This document shows, one piece after another, positions 11,111 to 23,039 of a DNA stretch of 64,000 nt. How positions within the stretch are numbered: the first letter of the stretch is position 1; each line of letters begins with the position of its first letter. The notes beneath the pieces are model-generated. The model was not told where the DNA came from. It did not search any database and saw only the letters and a list, made by a program, of their open reading frames with translations. This DNA is from Serinus canaria (Eukaryota > Chordata > Aves > Passeriformes > Fringillidae), in the NCBI RefSeq assembly GCF_022539315.1, contig NC_066331.1:10386015-10450014 (forward strand), in the 5' to 3' direction. The position numbers and the translations under genes are program-made.

Positions 11111-11700
11111 GCACTTTGGGAAAGGAGCTGGAGCACAGAGCTGCGAGCCAAGCAATGGGGAAGCAGCCATGGCAGCAGGGAGCCAGGGCAGGGTTGTGGG
11201 GAGGAATCAGAACTCTCAAACTGCTAATGAGGAGCAAATTAATAAATCTCTTCTCTCCCACTCATCTCTGAATCACATTTACAGCCAATGGAGCAGCAGC
11301 CCCGCTGGTCCCCAGGTGGTGGCTGCCAAAGGGGCTCAGTTTGGGGTGCCCCAAGGCAGCAGGGCTGTGCCAGAGGGGCAGTGGGGCCACCCCAGTGTCC
11401 CAGCCTGCAGCAGCTCCATGTTCTCCATCAGCTGAGGCATCAGCACCGAGATTGGTTTGCATCCAGACCTGCCAGTGCTGAAATACAGAACCTGTCAGGG
11501 ACAGCTCAGCCTGCAGGGAAAGCAGCCAAGGATGGGCAGTGAGGGAACACCATGGATGGGAGATCAAACCACCCCAGGGGGAAATGACCTGCTCCTGGTG
11601 CTGCACAGGAGGTCCCCAGCCCGGCTGGCAGCCGGTGATGCAGAGACTTCTGGATTTAAGGGAGAGTGGGGAAGACAGGTTTGGGCATAAATAAACAGGC
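11110..11700. other. non-coding single-copy DNA
   Basis: Nothing recognisable apart from open but featureless reading frames. Confidence 0.5.
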
Positions 11701-11920
11701 AGCAAATACTGGCACCTGGCTGGCAGCACTGGGTGGCAGGTGAAAAACTGGCACCTGGCTGGCAGCACTGAGGTGAAAAACTGGCACCTGGCTGGCAGCA
11801 CTGAGGTGAAAAGCTGGCACCTGGCTGGGAGCACTGAGGTGAAAAGCTGGCACCTGGGCTGAGAGCACTGGGTGGCAGGTGAAAATCTGGCACCTGGGCT
11901 GGCAGGTGAAAATGAGTGTG
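11700..11920. repeat. about 33-bp minisatellite, about 6 copies
   Basis: The unit CTGGCACCTGGCTGGCAGCA plus CTGAGGTGAAAAG; some copies carry a CTGGGTGGCAGGTG extension. ORFs of 304, 123 and 104 codons pass through it on the minus strand and are rejected as genes. Confidence 0.88.
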
Positions 11921-12660
11921 GAGGACCAACCCCATGGGGTCCTGTAAATGTAAGGATGAGATGGGGGCACAAATGAGAGATGTTAACAGAACCTCTGACC
12001 GATTTTAACGGCAGTTCTGAAAGATTTGATTTAAAATGGGTGTGTGTGAATTTTTGTGTCCCATTCTGATTAGTTTTGGTAGGGTTCTGGCTGCTGCCAA
12101 AGCAAGAGCTGCTCTGAGGGTCACACACAGGCACAGCCTGAGCCCTGGGGCAGTGACTCTTTGCTCCTGTCTCCACAGCCAGGGCAGGAATCGCTCCAGA
12201 GGGAGCAGCAGGGCTGGGAAAACTTCTGCCAGCACAGGGGGCAGGGACTGTGCAGCCACAACCCCTGCCCTGCCCTCGTGGCTCATCCCTTTCTCTCCTT
12301 CCTGCCTGCTGGCACTGCAGAACATCCTCAGAGCAAGGCTGAGCAAGAAAAAATTAAAATGAAAATGAACTACTCCTGGGGATGCCCTGGCTCAGAGCAC
12401 ACCTGACAGGGAGCCCAGACACAGCCTCGGACCAAGAGGGAGAGGTTCCAGTTCTGGAAGTTTCTTGGGCAGCTCGGGGCACATCTGACTCCTCCTGAGG
12501 TTTCCTGCCTCTGCAGCTCCTCCAGGACTGGCAAAAGCTCACAGGGAAGGAGCAGAGTGTAGGAACAGTTCTAGTTCTGTTTTCCCCTGTGAAATGTCCC
12601 TGCAGAAGAGCCTGAACCCCCCTGCCCTTGCACTCAGCTCAGCTGGGAAATTCTGCTTTT
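11920..12660. other. non-coding single-copy DNA
   Basis: No gene or known repeat supported. ORFs of 108-113 codons overlap on both strands without domains. Confidence 0.5.
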
Positions 12661-12662
12661 CC

Positions 12663-13044
12663 CAGAAAATACCCTCCCTGGTTTTCACACTCTTGCAGAG
12701 CTACCAGGAAAACAAAGAAGCTGTTGAGTGCTGACCAGAGGCTAGCATCTGATTTTTTTTTCCCTTTTCAGATGGAGAAGTGTATATTCCAGCATCCTTC
12801 TTGGGGCTTTCAGGGGAAAATCTGAGGTACTATGGGATCCAAATCTGGTGACACGGTCCTGCTCCTCATCTGCATTTGCTACTCCCATCAGGAAAGGAGA
12901 CTGGGCTGTGCCAGGGACTGGGGAACAACCAGCATCCTCACTTTGCAGCATCCTCACCAGGAAGCAGAAAATACCCTCCCTGGTTTTCACACTCCTGCAG
13001 AGCTACCAGGAAAACAAAGAAGCTGTTGAGTGCTGACCAGAGGT
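12663..13044. repeat. 80-bp direct duplication, 302 bp apart
   Basis: 12663-12742 and 12965-13044 share CAGAAAATACCCTCCCTGGT through GTTGAGTGCTGACCAGAGG with only a T/C change in CTCTTGCAG/CTCCTGCAG. About 220 bp of unrelated sequence separates them. Confidence 0.9.
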
Positions 13045-14080
13045 TTTCATCCGAGTTATCATCTGCTCCACAGAGCTCCTGCTGCTGTTCCAGACTGCTG
13101 AAACCCAGAGAGCTCCATCCCACTGGGAAACTATTGTCAAGGTCTGAGACTGGGAGTAAAAAAACAACCAAAACCAAAATAAAAATCATGGTTTTACCAA
13201 AAACCCCAGCACTATGACGTGGGGTGGGCAGTGTGGAGTGGATGTGTTCCCTCTCCAGGGGGTTTATCCCAAATCTGGAGCTGTGAATCCCCTCCAGGCT
13301 GGGTGGATGCCAGAGCTCTGGGGAGCCCTGAGGGCACAGCCCAGGCCAGGGTGGGACACAGGCAGTGCCAGGATGCTCAGAACAGGCTGAGGGAGCTAGG
13401 ATTTACATCCCAGAGGGTGAGCTGGCTCCTGTCTCCCACGTGTGTCCCCGGAGCACTGAACCCTCCCACGGCACCAGCAGCAGCAGGAGCTGCTCCCACG
13501 CAGGAATGTGGGATCCACCCTCCTTCTCTGGGGGCTCAGGTGCCCTGTGCCCTCCCAGTGAACTCCTCAGAGCTGCTGGTGGTTTATTCCACACAGAATT
13601 AAAAGCTGCTACCTCAGAACCAACCATCCAACCTCCTCCTACCTAACCTCAGATGAGATGAGCCCTGCTTTGTGCCTCACCACAGCCTGAGGAGCCAGAT
13701 TCACCCCTGGACCATCCTGACAGCAGAGAGCTACCCCTGGTTTGGGAAACACGCACTGGAATGGCTTCAGAGCCCTCAGATGGCAGGCAGGGATGCGTGG
13801 CCCAGGGGATGCCATGGAAGAGCCATAAATGCCCATCCTGCCCAGCCTGGGCATGGCAGCCACGTGGAACTGCTGGTTTGGTATCCATGGTGCTTTGGCA
13901 GGGCTCACGGCTTTGCCTTCTGCCCAAAATAGATGAGCTCTTAAACATTACTCAGCACTTGGAGTTCTGCCACAGCACAGTTGAGAAAACACCAAAAATG
14001 TGTCTCCCAGTGCAGGGAAATATTGAGAGAAACTTCACTGGCTTTGTGTAGTGCAGGGCAGAACCCTCTGCACAGGGCAG
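13045..14080. other. non-coding single-copy DNA
   Basis: No gene supported. It is moderately GC-rich, with overlapping featureless ORFs on both strands. Confidence 0.5.
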
Positions 14081-14084
14081 GGGG

Positions 14085-14757
14085 AGGTTATCTGAAGGGG
14101 AGGCTGGAACACAAGGGCTGGAACTGGGAAAGCACAGAACCTGCTCATGGAAACAGGAATAGGAGAGAACAGGACAGAACCTGCTCATCTCAGTGGGAAC
14201 AGGAGAAAAGAGCACAGAACCCACTCATGTAAACAGGAATAGGAGAAAAGAGCACAGAACCCACTCATGTAAACAGGAATAGGAGAAAAGAGAACAGAAC
14301 CCACTCATGTAAACAGGAATAGGAGAAAAGAGAACAGAACCTGCTCACCTAAACAGGAATAGGAGAAAAGAGCACAGAACCTGCTCACCTAAACAGGAAT
14401 AGGAGAAAAGAGCACAGAACCTGCTCATCTCAGTGGGAACAGGAGAAAAGAGCACAGAACCCACTCATGCAAACAGGAATAGGAGAAAAGAGCACAGAAC
14501 CTGCTCATGTAAACAGGAATAGGAGAAGGAGCACAGAACCTGCTCATCTCAGTGGGAACAGGAGAATACAGGTCAGAACCTGCTCATCTCAGTGGGAATA
14601 AGAGAAAAGAACACAGGACCTGCTCATCTCAATAGGAACAGGAGAAAAGAGCACAGAACCTGTTCATGTAAATAGGAACAGGAGAAAAGAGCACAGAACC
14701 TGCTCACCTAAACAGGAATAGGAGAAAAGAGCACAGAACCCACTCATCTAAAGCCCT
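14085..14757. repeat. 41-bp minisatellite, about 16 copies
   Basis: The unit is AACAGGAATAGGAGAAAAGA plus GCACAGAACCTGCTCACCTAA. Variant positions (CCACTCATGT, TGCTCATCTC with AGTGGG) alternate in blocks, a sign of unequal exchange. Confidence 0.92.
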
Positions 14758-14759
14758 GG

Positions 14760-15700
14760 CTGAAGCTCTCTTACAGGTATTGGGTGGTGACTTCAAGCTG
14801 AACTCAGGAAATCTGTCACACAGTATTTCCCCAAATCCAAGCATTTCAGGCACAATCCCCATGACAGAACACCTCAGTCCTTTGGGACAGCCCATGTGCC
14901 CCTGTCACAGCACAGACAGACAATCAGGTCATGTCACAGACAAAGACAAAGCCACACACGAGCACAAGCAGGTCCTGCAGCAGGTGTGAGGTGTTCATCA
15001 CTTTCACCACCCAGCAGTGGGGGAATTTGCCATTAAGAATCTGGAAATGAACATGACAGCACTGTTCAAAAGCCAGGTGGATTTACAGGCAGCTGAAAGG
15101 TAAATTCCATGGCCGGTCCATTCTGATGTCTAGAAACAGCCACAATATTCATTTCTTGAGAGAACAAAGCTTTTTGTTCTGTTTGGAAACCCCAAACAGA
15201 GGGTTGTGGTGGATGACCAGGCTGCACTCCCAGTGCCCATTTGCCCCTGGCCAGGGACTGGAAATGTGCTGAGGAAAAGGTGTGGAAACCCTTGGAGCCC
15301 TACAGGAGAGCAGAGCCTTTGCAGCCAAAGGAGGAGAGGAGGTTTGGTTCTCACCTGAGAAGGAGCTGGGAGCAGCCCTTTTGTCCAGCAAACTGCTGGG
15401 AGGTGCCTCAGGGGTGTGGGGTGAGGATAACTCACCTGCCTGAGGCAGAGGGCTGGGGTTACAGCCCTGCTCAGGGATCTCCAGGGCTTGGTGGAGCTGA
15501 CCAGGACACCCCATTCCTGGGGGACACCACTCCTGGGGCACCTTTGCTACCTGACCCTAAAAACGCTCCTGATGTGGCAGGACATGAGCACAAAACTCCC
15601 TTGGGATGGGGACACCCTGTGTGAAATGTCACCCCTGGGTCCTCCCTGGAACCAGTGCAGCTCCCAGCCCACCTGAGGCTCCTCTGCTTCCCTTGCCTGG
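14760..15700. other. non-coding single-copy DNA
   Basis: No exon supported. A donor-like CAGGTGAGTTA on the minus strand at about 15430 was examined; the adjacent frame has no SHISA6 similarity. Confidence 0.5.
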
Positions 15701-15704
15701 TGCA

Positions 15705-16275
15705 GAGCTGGACTGGGACTGCAGGGATGGGGTAACAGATCTGGGACTGCAGGGACTGGGTAACAAATCTGGGATTGCAGGGGTGGAAGAACAGATCTGG
15801 GACTTCAGGGATTTGGATTACAAATGTGGCATTGCAGGGATGGGATTACAAATCTGGGATTGTGGGGATGGGATTACAAATCTGGCATTGCAGGACTGGA
15901 TAAAAAGTCTGGGATTTCAGGGTATTGGATTACAAATTTGGGACTGTAGGATGTTGGATTACATATCTGAAATTTCAGGGTGATGTATTACAAGACTGGA
16001 ATTTCAGGGTATTTGATCACAGGAGTGGGATTTCCAGGGTATTGGGTCACAAATCTGGGATTGCAGGGTATTGGATGACAGGATTGGGATTGCAGGGTTT
16101 TGGATCACATATCTGGAATTTCAGGGTTTTGGATTACAGGGTATTGGATCACAAATCTGGGATTTCAGGGTATTGGATCACAAATCTGGGATTTCAGGGT
16201 TTTGGATCACAAATCTGGGATTGCAGGGTTTTGGATAACAGGGTAGTGGATTACAGGGTATTGGATTACAAGTCC
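15705..16275. repeat. about 30-bp minisatellite, about 19 copies
   Basis: The unit GGATTACAAATCTGGGATTG plus CAGGGTATT, with many single-base variants. Plus-strand ORFs of 125 and 145 codons arise from it. Confidence 0.9.
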
Positions 16276-16284
16276 CACGGGTGC

Positions 16285-17075
16285 TGCCTCAGCCTCATTA
16301 AACTTTATTTAAGCACACACAGACATACACAGACAATATACATAGATTTGTTTCTTCTCTGACAGTTCTACAGGACCGACACTACTTTGGATGACACTCA
16401 TGGAGAACTGGAAAAAGTGCAGGAAATGTATTTAAAAAAAAATAATTAAAAAAATAAAAATATCAAGGTCTTTTAATCATTTGTGAGTCACGGTCATCCA
16501 CAGAAACAGCACAGGAGTGTTCAACCAGGCGAGCACGAGGACACAGCTCCACATACAGTACATTGGTGAGGGAGGAATCTCCACATACATCGTGTCTGCA
16601 GGGGGTACAGCAGTCTTGGGGACACAGAAGGGGACAGGAATGGCACATGCACCCCCGCTGTCACAGCCAGGCCGCCGGTGGCACTGGGGACAGGAGGACA
16701 CTCCGAGCACGTCTCACTGTGCGCCACAGAAACTCACCAAAAGCGTCGTCAGTGAACATTGCCTGGGGTTGTGGTGGCACCAGGACACGGCTCTGGTGGC
16801 ACCAGGACCCCCTGGGTGTTCAGGGACTTGTGTTCAAGCTGTCTCCCCACAGGTATTTATATACAGTACATGTACACAGAACATACACACAGCAGCACAT
16901 GGAGAGGGTTGTGGTTTCCCCTTTGTACGTATATAATATATAATAATATAATAATATTATTAGAATAATTATATACTGATAATAGAATAGCATTACTATG
17001 ATAATTATTTAAATATCTTTTTACATATATATTTCTATATGGTAGATTTATATATTTATATTTACATTTAATTTT
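16285..17075 (-). other. 3'UTR-like segment with polyadenylation signal
   Basis: Read on the minus strand, this stretch looks like the end of a transcript. It has an AT-rich part with TGTACATGTACTGTATATAA-like sequence (about 16860-17070), then unique sequence with short T runs, then GTGTGCTTAAATAAAG with the hexamer AATAAA at 16304-16309. It lies between two minisatellites but is not repetitive itself. It is on the SHISA6 strand, 19.5 kb beyond exon 2, but no SHISA6 terminal coding exon was found between them. It could be the tail of a long SHISA6 3'UTR with missed exons, an alternative terminal exon, a non-coding RNA end, or chance. Confidence 0.35.
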
Positions 17076-17082
17076 AAACCCT

Positions 17083-17565
17083 GTGGCAGTGTTCTGTCCC
17101 CAGGTGCCAATGTCCCCCTCTGGCAGGGCTCTGTCCCCAGGTGCCAATGTCCCCCCTGTGGCAGTGTTCTGTCCCCAGGTGCCAATGTCCCCACTCTGGC
17201 AGGGGTTTTGTCCCCAGGTGCCAATGTCCCCCTGTGGCAGGGCTCTGTCCCCAGATGCCAATGTCCCCCCAGGAGGTGTCCCCAGGAGGTGTCCCTGTGG
17301 CAGGGCTCTGTCCCCAGGTGCCAATGTCCCCCTGTGGCAGTGTTCTGTCCCCAGGTGCCAATGTGCCCGCTCTGGCAGGGCTCTGTCCCCAGGTGCCAAT
17401 GTCCCCCTGTGGCAGGGCTCTGTCTCCAGGTGCCAGTGTCCCCCTGTGGCAGTGTTCTGTCCCCAGGTGCCAATGTGCCCGCTCTGGCAGGGCTCTGTCC
17501 CCAGGTGCCAATGTCCCCCTGTGGCAGGGCTCTGTCTCCAGGTGCCAGTGTCCCCCTGTCCAGGC
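17083..17565. repeat. 36-38-bp minisatellite, about 13 copies
   Basis: The unit CTGTCCCCAGGTGCCAATGT plus CCCCCTGTGGCAGGGCT. Three frames on each strand stay open across it, giving false ORFs of up to 182 codons. Confidence 0.92.
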
Positions 17566-17569
17566 TGCA

Positions 17570-18280
17570 GCCCACCAAACTCAGGTTTTGGGACAGCTCC
17601 TCAAGTGCTCCTCTAAAGACTCCTCAGAGCTCTCCCAGTCCCTGACAGCGCTGCGGGTTCTAGAGACACCCAGCTCTTTAATATTTTAATCCATTAATAA
17701 AGGCAAAAAGAAAAGCACACCCTGCCTGCCTGTTACCATGCCGAGCTCTGAAATGAGGACACAGATGATTGTTCAGATACTCTTTATCATCTCCTCCCCT
17801 TTTCATGTTGTTAATTTTGCTGCTCCTATTATTTCAGGAAGAGGCAGAGATAAGAAAGGTGCAGGGGGAGGGAAGGGGGGAGGCCTGGGGGCTGTAGGGA
17901 TGCAGCTGAATCCCAGGGAAATTCCATTTTCCCTGATTTCCTACCTGAGCTGAGCTGGCAGAAGGTGCTGGGCTGGGGCACAGCAAGGTGGGCAGGACCA
18001 GGAGGGCACCCAGGCTCCAGGTGGAGCAGCTGGGGCTCTGTCCTGCCTGGCCCACGCTGCTCCACAGCCCTTCTCTGCTTTGCAGAAGCACAAAAACCCC
18101 AAAGCTGTTTGTTCCCACCCCATTCCAGGCTCTCTGGCAGCACCTTGGGAATGAGAGAGGCTTTGGAACCTTCCCTGTTTCCCTTGCAGCCACTCTCTGT
18201 CCCCAGAGCCCCAGCAGAGGGTCCGGGGTTAGAACAGCCTGAGGGCAGCACCCACCTGCCCCCAAGGTCCCCAAATGTCA
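17570..18280. other. non-coding single-copy DNA
   Basis: 17670-17860 is AT-rich and unique (TTTAATATTTTAATCCATTA and GATTGTTCAGATACTC). The remainder is GC-rich. No gene seen. Confidence 0.5.
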
Positions 18281-18282
18281 CA

Positions 18283-18787
18283 GAATCCCAGAATGGCTTG
18301 GGCTGGAAGGGACCTCAAAGCCCATCCAGTGCCACCCCTGCCATGGCAGGGACACCTCCCACTGTCCCAGGGACACCTCCCCCTGTCCAGGGACACCTCC
18401 CACTGTCCCAGGTGCTCCCAGTGTCCAGCCTGGCCTTAGGCACTGCCAGGGATCCAGGGGCAGCCACGCTGTGCCAGGGCCTGCCCACCCTGCCAGGAAC
18501 AATTCCCAATTCCCAAGATCCCATCCAGCCCTGCCCTGGCTCAGTCGGAAGCCATTCCCTGGGTCCTGTCCCCAACCCTTGGCAATTCTCTCTCTCCACG
18601 TTTCCTGCAGATCCTTTCAGGTCCTGAAAGATCACACTGAGCTCTCCCAAAGCTCCTCCTGCCCAGGTGAGCAATGCCAGCTGTGCCAGCCTCTCCTGCC
18701 AGCAGAGCTGCTCCATCCCTGGCATCATCCTGGAGCCTCCTTTGGGCTCTGCAGCAGCTCCAGCTCCTGCCTGTGCTGGGGCAGCTC
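18283..18787 (-). mobile_element. CR1 LINE 3' fragment (copy A of a near-identical inverted pair)
   Basis: Reverse-complement CR1: CACAGAATCCCAGAATGGCT, CCATGGCAGGGACACCTCCC, then the body. 18419-18825 is about 99% identical by eye to the reverse complement of 61898-62303, while the terminal 3' 130 bp differ strongly. Confidence 0.85.
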
Positions 18788-19045
18788 TGCAGGTGGGGTC
18801 AGTACAGGTGAGGTCTGTGCAGGTGAGGTCAGTGCAGGTGGGATCTGTGCAGGTGTCTGTGCAGTGGGGTCTGTGCAGGTGGGGTCAGTACAGGTGAGGT
18901 CAGTACAGGTGAGGTCTGTGCAGGTGGGGTCTGTGCAGGTGGGGTCTGTGCAGGTGGGGTCTCTGCAGGTGGGGTCTGTGCAGGTGGGGTCTGTGCAGGT
19001 GGGGTCTCTGCAGGTGGGGTCTGTGCAGGTGAAGTCTCACCTGAG
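18788..19045. repeat. 15-bp minisatellite, about 17 copies
   Basis: Units of GGTGGGGTCTGTGCA and GGTGAGGTCAGTGCA. The same array, with only about three copies, sits at the matching edge of the CR1 at 61.9 kb. Confidence 0.92.
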
Positions 19046-20335
19046 CCCCTCTGTTCTCCCCCAGGGGGTCTGAGCAGGCTCCAGCCCCATCCCCAGCGGG
19101 TGCCAGGCCAGGAGAGGCTGGCACAGGCTCTGCCACCTCGGGATGGAGCTGGAGAGCCTCAGAGGAGCTCCTAGGGCAGGCAGGAGGTGCTGGCACTTGT
19201 GACAAATGCTCTGATAGAGAATCCATCCCGCTCCCTTCCCACACAGGCTTTTTGTGGTCAGGGTCAGCCCAGAGCTCCCTGAAATGTCAGCACACACTCA
19301 CAAAGGGTTTCCACAGCCCTGGCAGTGCTGGCAGCTCCCAGTTTTCTTCTCACAGCTGTGGCAAAGCGAGGTGGTGGCAAAAACCTCCCAGTGTGGAGGC
19401 ATCCCCCAGAAATTCCCTGAGAAGAGCATCCAGAAAAAAGAAGGAAGGATTTTCTGCTTCCATGGCAAACATGGTGGGTTCTCTCCCTTCTCTTCCCACC
19501 TCCCTCTTGCAAGCTCTTCTGCTGGGTTCCTGGCAGAGGAGGCAGAGCTCTGGAATTGTTTGTGCTGCTCCTGAGGAGCCTCCAGAGCTGCTCTGGAGCT
19601 GCAATGCCCAGCTGGATTTCCTTTTCTCCATCACTCCTCTAAAATGTGCTGCATCTCTGCTGTCCTATGAGCTGATTTTTGCTCTTGTCCCAGGAATTTC
19701 TGTGCTCCAGCAGTGCCATAAATTCCCTGTTTTAAACCAGGCTAGAAGAGCCACACAAATATTGCTGCTACCTCCAGCTGAAATCAGCTGCCTCTTACAA
19801 TTCCCTTCGGAGAAGCTGCTTAAGACAGATCAAGAAGGGGAAGTTTATAAAAAAGCAAACATTTACTGGCAGATTGAGGATTCTTCATCAGCCATTTGCT
19901 CTCTGAACCTTGCTCTGCCCCTGCTTATGGAACATTGTAGTTCAATTAAAACATCCCTGTGATGACGAGCCATTAGCATTTGAACAGGAGTTACATTTTC
20001 CCAGGAGAAACTCAGATTTGCAGACTTCAAGCAGCAAGGTTTTCCCTTTCCACTGATATATTACAGGATGCTACCTTTGCTTTTTGGTTTGTTTTTTTTA
20101 ATTCCTGCTCTCTTGTGATCATTTCTTTCAGCCTTGCAAAGTTCTGGGAGAATTCTGGGAGTAGTTTTTCCTTTCAGAGGGGTCTAGGGGCTGCTGGGGG
20201 GCCAAATCCAGGTGTTGCTATTCCATTGATTTGCCACAATCCCATCCTGAGCAGAGTGTTTCCCACTGGAACTGAAGGGGTCCTTCGAGCAATCCCAAAT
20301 GCAGGTGCCCAGCAGAGCAGTGGGAGCACAGACAG
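19046..20335. other. non-coding DNA with long featureless ORFs
   Basis: A 236-codon plus ORF (19252-19962) and the start of a 250-codon ORF lie here. They have no domain, signal peptide or splice context, and the second runs into an LTR. Not called as genes. Confidence 0.55.
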
Positions 20336-20339
20336 GGAA

Positions 20340-20745
20340 TTTCCCTGTTGTGCTGTGAAGCAATATCCTGTCCCAGTTCCTCTCAGGGGTACCAACCTGT
20401 CCCTTCCCCTCCCCCTGCCCCCTTTCCTAAGTGCTGTCTGTCAAGCTCCACATTCCAGCAAGGGCATCGTGGGATTGGCAGAAGTTCCAAAGATGCTTCT
20501 CAGACCTGGGGTCATTGGCCTGTCCAGGTGTCACTGTCCCCTGAGACCCTCCCCCTCCCACCTGGTTGGTGGCTCACCTCTCCTCTCCCTCCCCCTTCCC
20601 TTTAAAAGTCACAGAGACCGTGCTGGATTCTGTTGGAGCTGTTACCAAGGTTCAGAGCTCTGTCACCCTGGAATAAACTCTGGATTTAACCCTCCAGCAG
20701 AATCCGCTCCCTTTCTCTTCACCATGGCCTGAACCCTTTCCACCA
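20340..20745 (+). mobile_element. solo ERV LTR (ERVK-like)
   Basis: Has a TATA-like CCCTTTAAAAGTCACAGAG at about 20600 and a polyadenylation signal in CCTGGAATAAACTCTGGATT at about 20670, followed by CCCTCCAGCAGAATCC. This arrangement is typical of passerine ERVK LTRs. The ends are approximate and no target duplication was read. Confidence 0.65.
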
Positions 20746-20749
20746 GAGG

Positions 20750-21210
20750 TAAACTGAGTTTCTACCATGCCTGGACTCATTCTGAGTGCCCAACTGCAAC
20801 TCCCAGCCAGCCAAAGGTGTCTCTGAGGTGAAACATCCCCAGCTGCTGCCTTTGGTCCAGAGCAAGAGCTGGATGAGCCCAGGCCTGTTCTACCCTGAAA
20901 TATTGGGATTTTATTTCAATAATTCCCCATTTCCTTCTCCACTGGAGGGGAGGTTTTCCTCCTTCCTGCCTCCAGCTGTGCTCTCCCCGAGGCACTGGGA
21001 GTCCTTGCAGAGCTGCCAGGGGGGCTCAGCCACGAGCTGCTGCTGGAGCTGCCTGTGCCCTGGGCTGGGAAGGAGCTCCTGGAACTCCTCCCAGATGTTC
21101 CCCCAGACCAGACTGAACCTCACGGTTGCCCTGGAGAGAGAGCTAAAAACTCCTTGAGAAACCAGCACAGATGGAGAGGTTTTCATTTTATTTCAGATTT
21201 CAGGGTTTTT
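20750..21210. other. non-coding single-copy DNA
   Basis: No gene supported; overlapping ORFs on both strands only. Confidence 0.5.
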
Positions 21211-21212
21211 TT

Positions 21213-21305
21213 ATAGAATCACAAAATGGTTTGGGCTGGAAGGGACCCTAAAGTCCATCCAGTGCCACCCCTGCCATGGCACGGACATCTGCCACTGTCC
21301 CAGGA
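21213..21305 (-). mobile_element. short CR1 LINE 3' end
   Basis: TATAGAATCACAAAATGGTT, GGGCTGGAAGGGACCCTAAA and GCCATGGCACGGACATCTGC, a diverged CR1 terminus in reverse. Confidence 0.8.
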
Positions 21306-21437
21306 AAATCAGCACAGCTCCACACCCCCAGCAGAGGCTGGAACAGGGTGGAATTTCACTCCTCGTGCAAACAGCTAGAGAAATTATAAAAAAAAGGCCT
21401 CAAGACATCAGGCCTGCTCTGTTAAATTATTATCCAG

Positions 21438-21806
21438 CCTGTCACTTCTCCTAAGGGCAGTTTGCAAGTTCTCCTAGGAAAACAGCTTGAAAATAAAGTT
21501 CTTTGACACAACAATCTATTCCTGGGGTGAAAAACAAGTGCACCTGGATAAACAATAAGATCTGTCCCATGAGAATTAGCAGGAAAAAAAAAATGTGTAA
21601 ACTAACTAAAACCACAGAAGTTTGATAGCTATGCAAAATACCCTGGACTGACCAGTGAACTGAGTAGGAATGTATTGTCAAGCTGGAAGATCTGACAATA
21701 ATAATAATAATAATGATAATAATAATCCTATAAAATATGACCTCTACAATAAAGATTTGGCTTTTCCTTCATGAAGAAAAATGGACTCCTGGCTCATTTA
21801 TTACAA
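21438..21806 (+). mobile_element. probable solo ERV LTR
   Basis: Starts TGTCACTTCTCC and ends near TTACAACA. It has TATA-like CCTATAAAATATGACC at 21727 and a polyadenylation signal in CTACAATAAAGATTTGG at 21748. An (ATA)n microsatellite (21697-21727) sits just upstream of the TATA. No target duplication is seen, so the ends are uncertain. Confidence 0.55.
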
Positions 21807-21809
21807 CAC

Positions 21810-22310
21810 ACTTCTTTCCCCCCTCTCCTCTTGTTACAAGAGAGCAGAGTGCTCTGCCTGCCACACAAAAAAAAAAAAGGCAAATTCTTCAGGGCACGGA
21901 GCTCAGAGGGAACATTTCATTACAAAGGCATCCTACAGAACTCACATATGGAACAACCTCGGCCACAAACTGCAATTACAACCCCAGCTCTGCTTTAACA
22001 GAATTATTAGAGCTGAACTAAAATGCTGTTATCCACCTCTTGGAAATGTTATTACTGAGCCCAGATTACATCACCCCGAGAAGGGCAGACAGGGACTGGC
22101 GTGGACAGACTTTTGCAAGATGCAAAAGAGAGATCTGACCTCAGCCTGGCCACAAACTGCCCTGGGGAAAAGAGCCCTGCACCCAGGGAGGAGCCCTCAC
22201 ATCCAGCTCCTCAGCACAGACATTGTCAGACAGATCTCTGCAGGAAAAGGAAAAAAAAATATTATTTTTTGGAGGATCCACAGCCTCCCTGCTTCTGGTG
22301 CTGCTCATTT
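21810..22310. other. non-coding single-copy DNA
   Basis: No gene supported. The 188-codon plus ORF starting at 21781 begins inside the LTR and has no domain. Confidence 0.5.
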
Positions 22311-22545
22311 CTGCTGGAGTGATTCTTTGGGGCTGTTCCCCACCTAACAGAGCTGCAGTGATCCTTTTGGGGCTGATCCCCACCTAACAGAGCTGCAGTG
22401 ATCCTTTTGGGGCTGTTTTACACATGGACAGAGCTGCAGTGATCCTTTTGGGGCTGTTCCCCACCTAACAGAGCTGCAGTGATCCTTTTGGGGCTGTTTT
22501 ACACATGGACAGAGCTGCAGTGATCCTTTTGGGGCTGTTTTGCAC
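22311..22545. repeat. 40-41-bp minisatellite, about 5 copies
   Basis: GAGCTGCAGTGATCCTTTTG plus GGGCTG, alternating between a TTTTACACATGGACA and a TCCCCACCTAACA tail. Confidence 0.9.
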
Positions 22546-23039
22546 AGAGAACAGCCCGAGCCCAAGGGCAGGAGCTGCCACAAGGGCTAGGAGGTGTTTG
22601 CAGAGTGCTCTGCACCATCTCCTGTCCTGCCACTCACACTGGGGCATCTTGGAATGCAAGGGAGGCTCAGCTCCAGACCCAAACCTGCTTTGTGTGGTTG
22701 GTCAAGAAACTTTTAAAGCAAGTTGTACCATTGAGTTCTGTGTCTGCAGCCTGGGATGTGAGCTGCTGGCATCTTCCCATTGCCATACCCATGGAATGAG
22801 AGAGATGCTGGAATATGAACACCTCCAGGCACGTTCCCAGCAGTGCTGTCCTGTCCATGATTTGTACAGGGATGCTGGCAGGGCCTGGCACGGGGCACCC
22901 AGAGCAGCTGTGGCTGCTCCATCCCTGGAATGCTCAGCACCCCAGTCACTTTTATCGGGGTGACATTGGCAGGGGTAGGACAGGGAGCCATGCCCAGAGC
23001 ACACTGGAGGAATCTGCTGGCCCAGCCTCTCCTCTAGGG
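22546..23039. other. non-coding DNA with a possible CR1 remnant
   Basis: 22880-22950 (GGCACCCAGAGCAGCTGTGG) resembles the CR1 GTGCCCAGAGCAGCTGGGG segment. Otherwise unique. Confidence 0.4.

Noticed and set aside
14085..14757. Possible CRISPR-like or regularly spaced repeat array
   Set aside because: Units are directly adjacent with no unique spacers, and the DNA is vertebrate; it is a minisatellite.
16700..16790. Exon-like minus segment before a GTGAGT donor at about 16738
   Set aside because: The short frame (AMFTDDAFG) has no convincing acceptor and no SHISA6 similarity.
19252..20732. 236- and 250-codon plus-strand ORFs
   Set aside because: No recognisable domain, no splice or promoter context, and the second runs into an LTR.
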